Assembly: GCA_950295325.1 (NCBI GenBank)
Contig: OX485809.1
Coordinates: 37,143,081 to 37,207,080, forward strand
Direction of reading: 5' to 3'
From: Polytrichum commune
Lineage: Eukaryota > Streptophyta > Polytrichopsida > Polytrichales > Polytrichaceae
DNA: 64,000 bases
Shown piece by piece: positions 35,479-45,300 of this stretch. Each line of letters begins with the position of its first letter. Positions within the stretch are counted from its first letter, which is position 1. The position numbers and the translations under genes were made by a program. The notes below the pieces were generated by a model. The model made no database searches, was not told where the DNA came from, and worked only from the letters and a program-made list of their open reading frames with translations.

Positions 35479-36715
35479 TGTCGTGATGTGGGCGGTCTAT
35501 TAGTTAGAATTTAGATATTTTATTTGTTTTCGTTATTTTTAAGTTGATCTTAGTTAGGTAAAAACCGGTCTTAAGTTGAAGACCGGATGAATTGGTAGAT
35601 GGATGTGGTAGGTAGGATTGGATTTACCGGCGGGCCAATAGCTAACCACCTAGGAGTTCTAGAAGGTTTTTACTTTAAATTCCCTTTGGCTTGCCGGATT
35701 AGCCTTTAGCCCCAAACGCCCTATTTCTAGCGGGATTAAGGTTCTAGAAACCTTTAACCCCATATTTTACCTATTTCTAGTAGGATAAGGATTCTAGAAA
35801 CCTTTAACCCCAAAGGTCACCCATTAGCAAGCCACTTGGAAGGGTTCTAGAGGACCTTACCTCGATGGTTTCCTATTGGCCGAAGAGGGCAAGGTGGAAG
35901 ACTATTTAAGGGGTGTTAGAAGAGTGTTTAGGGGGGACCATTAGTATTTTGGAGTTGTTACTTGTATTGGATTGAGGGAGCTTAGAGCATCTTGAGAGGG
36001 ATAAGTGCTTAGGAGGCTCATCTACACAAGAGGGTGTGGAGGTGTGGCATATAGAGTGACTAGATTGTACTAGGTGCACTACTTGTAGTGTTTTATTGGT
36101 TATGAACTTGAGCAGAACTTTATAGTGAGAGATTTGTCAATTATGGATGATCGGAATGTTCAATGGATATGAAAATTTGAGGGATTGTTTATTATGAGTT
36201 ATGAAAGTTGTGGTAAAAATTTGAGAGCTTCAGTCATTGGCATGAAAAAGTTATTAAGAGTTGAAGGGAAGGGTGTCTAGGAACAAAGCCAACTAAACTA
36301 GCAAGGTTTGAAAATATGTATATTTTAGAGGGTTATAGATATGGTTACCAAAATTTGACACCACCTTTTGAACTTACACATTTATCTTGTGTTAAAATCT
36401 GAGATTTATTGGACATAAAAATAAGAAGTTATTAAGGTTTTAGTGACCGGGTGTTTTATCACACCATTCATACTAGGTAGTTAGAGTTAGAATATAATGC
36501 ATAACTTTTGCATATGAACTCTGGTTGTGCTCAAATTTGGTGGGAATGTTTTTGATAAGATATTTAATAAGTGTACCAAATTTTACTTGAAGAAAATGAG
36601 TTGGTTTTGAATTATACTATTCTGAAGTTTAGAGGAACCACATTGAGAGAGATTTACATCAAGAGTATAGGAGAAGGAAAGCTACTATATTTTTTTTAAA
36701 CACTACCATAAAATA
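35479..36715 (+). repeat. Possible solo LTR or other non-coding insertion
   Basis: About 1.2 kb of AT-rich, ORF-free DNA starting TGTCGTGATGTGGG and carrying a TATTTAAGG box (35903-35911) separates two GC-richer blocks (before 35478 and after 36716). Composition and the promoter-like box fit an LTR. The end was not fixed: CCCGC before the start and CCCGG near 36718 are only an imperfect match for a target duplication. Confidence 0.3.
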
Positions 36716-38640
36716 GAAGCCCGGCGCTTACCGGATAGTGCACATTTTCCTTGACACCGCCGTGTTCATTGATGTTGTGGGCCTCATCAGCGCTTTGCCC
36801 TGCACATGTGCCGAGTACATGTCAATCATCCACACTCAAATAATTCATGCAGGTTCGGGATGTTTCGGAGTGACATTCTGCAATGCATACCTTCGTGTGG
36901 GGCGACGGTCCACTGCATGCCTGGCGGTAAGCGTTCCGCTCCATTGTGGGCGTTGCAAGTCAGCTGCACTCTGTGTCTTGGATATCTGCAATTGTCCATC
37001 CACCCCTCCTGCGGAAGCTGGATCTGCACATGGTCCACGTGCACTCCAGTATCCGGCTACATCATCAATTCAAACGCATTCTTTTTGTTTGCACGTCAAA
37101 CATTCAATGTACGTACAAACCATGGATTCTCAATGATATAGATGGATGTCATAATGCAACCTTCAATTAGGGCAATTCACATGTCACATGCAATTCCCAT
37201 CATTTTATGGACATGCGGACCTTAGCCATTCCACACTCAATAAGCCGTTTGTGAAATTGTGGCTTCACTCTCACAAATGTCAGGTAAAACCTAGGTCTAG
37301 CCAGTGTCTCTGTATGTGTGTCACTGAGGTGCCTCAACACGGTGATGTTGTGACACAAAAGCTCCCAATGTGTACATCACACAGATCTGGGAACCGCCAT
37401 TCACTCCTTACATATTGGAATGCATTTTGGTAGAAAACTTAAAGGTCTGCACTCCCGACACCCTCACACCTCAAGATAAGATAACTCACCTTCCAGATAG
37501 CTAAGTCTCCGAATGTTATTGACAAGATGTGCCGCTAATTGAATGGACCTCCGCCTACCATGCCACCCATGCCACACATCGAAACCTTTCCTGGTCGCCA
37601 AGTTCCGAACTTACGCCTCCTGCACCACATTTCAGTTTGCAGTCCACAGGCACATTCTCAGCCTGGGCATAAAAAATGCGTGGGGAACCCTGACGGCACA
37701 ACCTCGGAGTATATTCAAGGGAAATTCAGCACAATATACAGTTTGTCAACATTTGTGGGCATCCATGGTTAGGTGAATTAAGCTTAAACATGCAAAGTAG
37801 CCCCAGAACCATGTACCCTACCCAACACTCAACATAGATCCGCACACGCAGATCCAGCTTCATGGATGCAGGCATCCAAATTCACATATCCACTTGATTT
37901 GCAGACGGAATATTGGTACACGTACCTCCGCTGCGAGCATGCACTATTGGCAAGGTCCCCATACCTTGGAGTATGGATCAGTGCGTAATTTGGAGGTACA
38001 ACTCCACTCCTTCTACCCAACATCAGAGATCCAAGACTTCAACGTCCATGACAACGCAAGAGAACCCCAGTATGTGACATCTTCGCTTTAAACATCAACG
38101 TCGACCCAAAATCCGCACCACACCCCCCCCTGTGCAACCAAAGTTTTGTTGTATGCCTATCACATGCCGATCGGAAGGCCACTGCCTTCAAGGATTGCGC
38201 GGAGTTCTTGGACGGGCCGAAGCATGTACTGTTGCAGCGGTGTGTTTCAGTCTCCGTGGGGTGGAATGGGAGTAGTGCTAGGCGGCGGACTGAAGGTGGC
38301 GGTGTGCCCGGCAGCAGTATTGATTGGGGTGGCTGTGACGGCCGTGTATGGTGACACGTCAGCTGAACCATTGCATGCACTGGAGTCTGCCTCCACCTGA
38401 GACGATGGTCATAGACGTCCACCTTCTGAGAGCCCTTCATGCTATACCGTCACGTATCTTCCAATAGACTTCCAGGGTCGTGACAGTTGTGGCCACGGTG
38501 GCGCCACTGTCATCTTTGGACCTGCATGTCCGTTGGCACACCCCGCAGCTCCACTGCCCCCTCCCCCCTATTGCGGAAAACCTGCTTGCGTTACCGTGGA
38601 GTGGAAACCGGAGTTTGGCGCGGAGGTTTTGAGATTTTTG
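36716..38640. other. GC-richer block, coding status unclear
   Basis: Overlapping open frames on both strands, none with a recognised domain. Composition resembles the transposon-derived block at 31.2-35.1 kb, and the LTR-like sequence may have split one older element. A minus-strand segment ending in GTAAGC at about 36728-36733 looks like a splice donor. Confidence 0.3.
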
Positions 38641-38860
38641 TCATAAAATTGGACAGGGTTAGAGTCCACGCACAATACAAAGACATGCAAATCCACAATA
38701 TATGGCTAAGAAACAAAAAAACACAACAAAAACTAACCAGTTGTGTTCGTTTAGGGTCACAAACCTCTGGAACTTGTGATTGTTGATTGAATGCTCAATC
38801 AGAGAAAGCTTCATCGGGCATTGCATCATAGAAATTTTGTATAGCCCACCAACGTTCTTC

Positions 38861-39061
38861 TCACCGCCATTCTTCTTGCAACTCTGTGAACTTCTCTCTG
38901 GTTTGGATGAAAGTGTTCCATGTTTTATTGAGGACAAGCAAACTGCCTAGAGTGTAAAAGAGCTCACATTTGAGTTTTAAGTTTTCTATCTTTGACAACA
39001 GTATTGAAACGACCAAAGAATCAGGAAGCCCAGGTACCAGAGATGTAGCTCCAACCTCCAT
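38861..39061 (-). pseudogene. F-box-like N-terminal fragment
   Basis: An ATG at 39061 opens a 66-codon frame with LVPGLPDSLVVSILLSKI, LLVLNKTWNTFIQTREKF and a stop at 38861. The pattern (PGLPD...L, then a K-x-W about 35 residues later) resembles the F-box of plant F-box/kelch proteins, which recruit substrates to SCF ubiquitin ligases. The spacing is longer than usual and nothing resembling kelch repeats follows in frame, so this is at best a truncated copy. Confidence 0.35.
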
Positions 39062-39220
39062 TACTAAACCCTCCGGAACCTATGCAAACCTCTGAAGACC
39101 TAACTTCGAAACAATGGTCGCCTCGCAGTGCCGAACCTCTTCACATATGAGGCACACCAGATTGGCACCCTCAGTGCAGGAAGGGAGAGCTGGGGATGCG
39201 AGAGGGGCGGTTGGCAAATT

Positions 39221-40795
39221 CCTATTGTAACCATGACCAAAACCAACACACTCCAACATGTACAAGACCATTTTAACGATTTCTCAATTTCAAATTGAAT
39301 TTAAAGAGAATAAAAATCAAAAAAATCAAAACAATATGTCACAATATCAATTGACCGTAAAAACTTCCAAAATCCAAACTTCGTTGATGTAGCAACTGTA
39401 CCAAAAATTATCATAAACTTAAGCCTCTAGGTGTGAGAGTCGTGCAAGATTTTATAATGTTGTGACTAATGTGACTAATACCTTGGCATGGTATTAGTCA
39501 CATTAGTCACATCCTTATACAATCGTCTATAATTTCATTTTATTGTATATAAATTTGCATGTGAAACATTCCTATCATAACCATGACCAAAACCAACACA
39601 CTCCAACATGTACTTGACCATTTTAACGATTTCTCAATTTTCAATTCAATTTAAAGAGAATCAAAATAAAAAAATAAAAACAATATGTCACAATATCAAT
39701 TGACCGTAAAAACTTCCAAAATCCAAACTTCGTTGATGTAGCAACTATACCAAAAATTATCATAAACTTAAGCCTCAAGGTGTGAGAGTCGTGCAAGATT
39801 TTATAATGTTGTGACTAATGTGAGTAATACCTTGGCAGGGTATTAGTCACATTAGTCACATCCTTATACAATCGTCTATAATTTCATTTTATTGTATATA
39901 ACTTTGCATGTGAAACATTCCTATCATAACCATGACCAAAACCAACACACTTCAACATGTACTACACCATTTTAACGATTTCTCAATTTCAAATTGAATT
40001 TAAAGAGAATAAAAATCAAAAAATCAAAACAATGTCACAATATCAATTGACCGTAAAAACTTCCAAAATCCAAACTTCGTTGATGTAGCAACTGTACCAA
40101 AAATTATCATAAACTTAAGCCTCAAGGTGTGAGAGTCGTGCAAGATTTTATAATGTTGTGACTAATGTGACTAATACCTTGGCAGGGTATTAGTCACATT
40201 AGTCACATCATTATTGTAATGAATTTATTTTATTTTTTATGAATTTGTATATATGATGTTTTTACTTAATCCTCTTTTACTTTGATATATTGCTTTTATA
40301 TTTAATATACATTTTTATTGGGCCTTAAAATTTGAGCCCTTTTATAGATCCTAAACCGTTTTCTTACATCCTTTCGTCGAGAAATATATTCATTTATCTT
40401 AATTGAAATATTGAGCTTTTGTGCACAATGGCATCCTCGTCAAACCATAAACCACGCAAGTATGCTTCACTAGTAGACTAGAAACTTTTGGAGGACGAAA
40501 ACCTATATGAGTTGACATTCAATGAAATTGGATTTGTCGGATGCTCAATTTCAAATTGAATTTAAAGAGAATAAAAATGAAAAAAATGAAAAAAAATATG
40601 TCACAATATCAATTGACCATAAAAACTTCCAAAATTCAAACTTCCTTGATGTAGCAACTATACCAAAAATTATCATAAACTTAAGCCTCAAGGTGTGAGA
40701 GTCGTGCAAGATTTTATAATGTTGTGGCTAATGTGACTAATACCTTGGCAGGGTATTAGTCACATTAGTCACATCATTATAGAATCATCTATAAT
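39221..40795 (+). repeat. About 350-bp tandem array with hairpins, 3 full and 1 partial unit
   Basis: Units start CCTAT(T/C)(G/A)TAACCATGACC at 39221, 39571 and 39920 (periods 350 and 349 bp). A fourth partial unit, 40545-40795, follows the inverted gene fragment at 40239-40546. Each unit carries a hairpin of 22-bp arms with a 7-nt loop: 39461-39511 (perfect), 39810-39860 (one mismatch), 40157-40207 (perfect) and 40723-40773 (one mismatch). Arms contain GTGACTAATGTGACTAAT. No coding potential. Confidence 0.92.
40239..40546 (+). repeat. Inverted-repeat arm: duplicated promoter and 5' codons of the zinc-cluster/dioxygenase gene
   Basis: This arm is the reverse complement of 43862-44165 at high identity over about 305 bp. 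It holds the upstream region and an ATG (40428) followed by MASSSNHKPRKYASLVD, then a TAG where the main copy has Gln, then KLLEDENLYELTFNEIG. The copy ends abruptly and runs into the 350-bp repeat. It could be transcribed from its own copied promoter, but only for a few codons. Confidence 0.88.
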
Positions 40796-40915
40796 GTTGT
40801 TATAACGCTTTAACGGAGTCACATGGAATCGAACTCGGACCGTATAATGGTAGCACGAACGTTCCAACCAACCTTGGAACCATGACTTGGTGTCCTCAAA
40901 CAAAAGCCAACACCA
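40796..40915 (-). mobile_element. tRNA-derived SINE-like element
   Basis: On the minus strand AAGGTTGGTTGGAACGTTCG (A-box region, about 40857-40875) is followed about 40 bases on by GAGTTCGATTCC (B box, 40825-40836). This is the internal pol III promoter layout of a tRNA-derived SINE. Ends, poly-A tail and target duplications were not resolved. A decayed tRNA pseudogene is the alternative. Confidence 0.55.
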
Positions 40916-42447
40916 ATATATACCCATACATCTAATCAACACCACTAAGGTTACTAGTATTTATCCTTAGTTACTAAAGTGTCTATTCCTGAAAGGGATG
41001 AGTAGTCTTCATACAATGGCCCTTTGTCATGTGGGCTCTGGCTCATTGTCGAGACAAACAAACACTCTATTCACGTTGGCCCTTTAAAAGGGGGCAGGTG
41101 TTCATATCTATCTATCTATTTGCTTGCACCCTTAGGGAGGCTAATTTTTAAACTGAATTTTCATATAAATTGTACAAATACCAAATAATAAACGAAATAC
41201 TATAGCATTGCAAAATAGACTATGAAACACATTTTATACCATCCATCTTGCAATTCAATTAGTTTCAATTACTTATACGAATCATAAATCATTCAAAGCA
41301 CCTCTCAAAACACAACCAATAGCTGAAGGAAACTAGTTAAAGGGTTTAGGGTTAAACATGGTGATAACAAAATATACAAGCTAACATAGACAAGTTGTAA
41401 ACACATATAGAACAAAACAAGTATTACAATCAATTATGACAAGGAAAAGAATTTTGCACAACTGCCTACTCCAAAAAAATAAAATTGCATTCAAATACAA
41501 GAAAGCTAAGAACAAAACCATGATTATGTTATTGATCCTACTACACACTTTTAGGGGATCCAATGTCTATAACCTTATGTATTTCTATTGATTACTAAAG
41601 TGGAGGAATTATTCGGCACCTTATTTTACATATAATTATGTAGAAACATTTTTCCAATGTTATGGTAGATCTAACAATTTTATGATTTTTACCCTCAACA
41701 AATTAAATTGAACATATTTTTTTGTCTCACATGGTTTCTAAAATTCCAATAGTGACCCCCTGAGCCTCTTTGAAGGGTAAGTAGGTCTTTATTTTTAAAA
41801 TTTTAACATGTTTATATATACTACTTCTTATTCAATTACTAAGTTTACCTTCAAGCATAATCTTTGAGAGTATGTTTAAAAGATTCTAAATTTTGTGGTT
41901 CATGAATTAATGTATGCATGTGAATAAAGCACTTCAAGATTGATATTTTGATTGGGTATTAGTGGTTTGATTGTTCTATGCTTATATTCACATGTCATAT
42001 ATGACATAATGTGATTGATATTCATAGAATTTTTTTTTGGAATTTAAAAAAAAGAAGTTATTTGTAGAACCTGTGCAAAGTGAATTTGACACCTCCAAAA
42101 ACCGGCTCATTTTCCAAGAACTTGTCCGCCGAAATTTTTTTTTTAACATGTCCGTAGACATGTTAGGGACCTTTATAAAAAATCACAATTAGTTGGGAGT
42201 CTTGTAGGCATATTCTTCCAAAGCCGTGGCTATAGGCCTTTCAACATGGGCTTGCTCCGTTGTAGGGCAGCATGGCGCATAAAAAATGGTGTGGTGATAC
42301 AATATATACCCAAAAAAAACATTATATACAACAAATGCCAAAATAATATTTATTATATATAAAAATATTTTAAATACAAAAAATGGTAAAAAAACGCTCC
42401 AACTAATTCTAAAAAACTATAAATTCTACTACTAGAATTAGCAAAAT
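40916..42447. other. AT-rich intergenic sequence
   Basis: No gene recognised. Contains a CTAT tetranucleotide tract near 41105-41122 and a GGTTTAGGGTTAA telomere-like motif near 41342. Confidence 0.4.
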
Positions 42448-43981
42448 CTATTCATTATGACTATCTTGTGGATCTATGGAATACCAATGTTTTTTTATTG
42501 GAATTCTAGCAGGTTTCTTAGTCTGAGCTGTCAATTGATGCTCCTCCACCCTAGTTTTCAACCCTTTTTGTTCGTAAGAGCAAGTCCTAATGTATAATTC
42601 TCTATTGCATTGTCTCTTAGGTCAAAATGTAATGTCCCATGCACATATTTTTCGCTTTTTACAAACAAACCATGTCCATTGTTTGTTTGAAACTTGTAAA
42701 GATATTGATGCACGGCAAATTGACCTTTTGAAGGAGCTCCTGCTGTAAACCATGTAATAATGGATGATTCCATATCCAACGAATCAACATGTGGCTTAAT
42801 AAATGAATTCTTGCTGAAATGCAATTGAGATATATTTGTCGGACTCTCATCTAGGCCAACATATATGTGATTCGTGGTTGATGCTTGTAGCTGAAAGTGA
42901 TGGTCAATTTTCTCACCAAATGTGGACATTGCACTTCTCCCTATGTTGCTTGCAATCTCGTCGCCAATGTCCTTGAATGCCTTCTCTTTATGAACTAAAA
43001 CTTTGGATGAATAATACGGAATAACATTGTCACTAGTAATGCCTGCATTTGAAGTGTAACTATGATTAATATTTTTGTAAAATCCACGGTGTGGATTTTG
43101 GGCTTTCTATTTGCTTCTATTTCCATAAATAGGAGCCCCTTCATAATAAACATTGGCCAATCTCAATGTGGATCTATATGTGTCTTCCTCCAACATCTTT
43201 GGAATGTATATCAAAGTCTTGGTATTAGAAGTTATTTTCACACCATCAAAGATGACGAGAGGTGAAGATATGGTAGGCACCAAATGTTCATCTTGGAAAA
43301 CATCCTCTCACTTGTAATCATCATTGTTGTATTCTTCCATATCCCAATATGGTTTTTTTTTGTGTTGGAGACAATCTTATGTTGATTCGATATATTAGAA
43401 TAAGCAATATGCATTGTTATTCCCGTTGGCAATTTCAAAGCTTCAACAGTAGACTTGTATAATGCAGATGTATGTCTCACCTCACATTGAACAATCAACC
43501 CCAACAACAACTTATTTTTCTTGTTGTCAATAAATTTCTTGCAATCTTCAACAATTGCCTCATAATCTGAAAGAGTTTGAATTATGAAACCTCGACAGTT
43601 CCATAAATTCAACATAGGCTTACAATGCAATGTGTAATCTACGTCCCAAAGATTCGGACATAGTTTACATGTTTTCCCCTCCTCTTTGAACTTTTCAAGA
43701 CAATTATCACATACTTTATGACAATGATGAATAATTGTACCTTTTGAGAGATCTGCATTTTCACCGTTGAACAATTATATGAAAATGTCATTTTTCAATG
43801 TGTGTTCACAAGGAATAATATACATTGTTGAATGACGTTGTCGTTTCCGATGTGCAAAATATGAGCATCTGACAGATCCAATTTCATTGAATGTCAGCTC
43901 ATATAGGTTTTCGTCCTCCAAAAGTTTCTGATCTACTAGTGAAGCATACTTGCGTGGTTTATGGTTTGACGAGGATGTCAT
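42448..43981 (-). pseudogene. Decayed gene: Cys/His zinc cluster plus 2OG-Fe(II) dioxygenase-like C-terminus
   Basis: The ATG at 43981 opens a frame that runs to TAG at 42448 through at least three stops (TAA 43775-43777, TGA near 43302, TAG near 43118) and two frameshifts in A runs (near 43360 and 42570). About 510 codons are recognisable. Near codon 55 CEH begins a zinc-binding-like region continuing as C-x3-C-x2-C-x10-C-x2-C (about 43725-43650), RING- or zinc-ribbon-like. The C-terminal 150 codons contain KPHVDSLD (H-x-D, 42791-42783), then a second His 50 residues downstream in YVHGT (42641-42639). That spacing fits the iron-binding H-x-D...H triad of 2-oxoglutarate dioxygenases. Upstream lies the last exon of another same-strand ORF. 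The exact subfamily is not identified. Confidence 0.65.
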
Positions 43982-44165
43982 GTGCACAAAAGCTCAATAA
44001 TACAATTAAGATAAATGAATATATTTCTTGACGAAAGGATGTAAGAAAACGGTTTAGGATCTATAAAAGGACTCAAATTTTAAGGTCCAATAAAAATGTA
44101 TATTAAATATAAAAGCAATATATTAAAGTAAAAGAGCATAAAGTAAAAACATCATATATACAAAT
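43862..44165 (-). repeat. Inverted-repeat arm, main copy (promoter and start of the dioxygenase-like gene)
   Basis: Reverse complement of 40239-40546. It covers exactly the interval from the stop codon of the upstream exon (44167) through the start codon at 43981 and about 40 codons. The two arms enclose about 3.3 kb. Differences include the Gln codon here versus a stop in the other arm. Confidence 0.88.
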
Positions 44166-44166
44166 G

Positions 44167-44355
44167 TTAAGTATAACGTAACTCATAGTTATTTAATTTA
44201 ATATTGATGTTGGAAGTTGACATCTTGTTCAATTTATCCATAAAAGATTGCATGCTCATCGAATCTACATTATTAAGTAAAAGTTCCGAAAAATGCTCCA
44301 CTGAAAAATTTGATAGTAATTGGGCATACTCACGGGCTTGAGGAACATCATTTTC
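44167..44355 (-). pseudogene. Terminal exon of an unknown same-strand gene
   Basis: After a TGTAG acceptor (44356-44360) a 62-codon open frame runs to TAA at 44167, with QAREYAQLLSNFSVEHFSE and a Ser/Asn-rich end. There are no internal stops. It lies only 185 bp before the start codon of the zinc-cluster/dioxygenase gene. No upstream exon was located in 44361-45300, so it may be a stranded fragment. Family unknown. Confidence 0.45.
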
Positions 44356-44360
44356 CTACA

Positions 44361-45300
44361 TTGGCTATTCATTCAAAACTTAAACCCAAATGGGCTTCTC
44401 TGTCCCATGGCTTCAATACACCCCTCCCATCACATCATTCAAGATTAAACCTAGGTTGCTAGATTGTTATCTACAGTTACAATCTATCGATCAATCACAA
44501 GATTCAAGAGCTAATTACCCAATCATTTGTAACATCAACAATCATCACCTCTTTTTCCCAACTCCAAATCTAAACCTAATATCGAGAGGAGAGGAATATT
44601 TTTACCCAAAACCCCTAACCCAACTAAATTCTCTTCAAATACCAAAAACCACCTCACCACCAAAACTCTAACCTCAAACTGCCCCCACCAAAAGATTCCA
44701 GCACTTGCTGCTAGAGCCTTGCTACCAATACATATGAATGAATTACCCTAACCCCACTAGCATACTTCCTAATTAACAAAACCTCTACCCTTCAAACACC
44801 TTCATCGACTCTCACGTGCCAATCATTGTAATTAAGCCACCTCCACCCAACCTCCACCCAACTCTCAATCAAATCTCGGGAAGAAATTTGTAATAACTAC
44901 TTAAGCTTACTCGAACCTTCTTTAGCTTTGCTTCAACCTCCACCCAATTCCAAAGATTCGAAAGTGCATTATCAAGTGTTGCATTATCAAGTGTTGTATT
45001 ATTGAGGTAATGACAAACAGATGCTCCCCAGTTCAAAACCCAACAACCAATGCACCTCAAATTATGACTACTTTTTGCAAACAGCGGTGTGCAGGATAAT
45101 ATATATGTAGCTGCAAAACGAAAAACTACAACCCAAAAATACATCCCTTGCACATGTGACTGGTTTGAACTATGCATGTTCAACCATACATATACTTATA
45201 ACGGATTCGACAATTACTATCAACTAGCAGCCAAGCCTGGTGTCAAATAATGTCATAAGACCAAGTCTTTTTGGTACAACACCCGATTTAGTTCACTTAA
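44361..45300. other. Intergenic, downstream of the polygalacturonase
   Basis: Pyrimidine-rich on the plus strand (many CCCAAC / CTAACC runs). A short GCATTATCAAGTGTTG direct repeat occurs at about 44967-45000. It should contain the polygalacturonase 3' UTR next to 45301. No gene recognised. Confidence 0.4.

Noticed and set aside
36738-37140. A harbinger-type or Ulp1-type coding exon
   Set aside because: I looked for DDE or Cys-protease motifs on both strands and found none; frames overlap on both strands.
39221-40212. CRISPR-like array
   Set aside because: Units of 350 bp are contiguous tandem repeats without spacers, in a plant genome.
43862-44165. Endogenous giant-virus origin of the compact gene pair at 42.4-44.4 kb
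   Set aside because: The 185-bp spacing between same-strand ORFs is suggestive, but one ORF has a splice acceptor and no viral hallmark gene is present; not supported.
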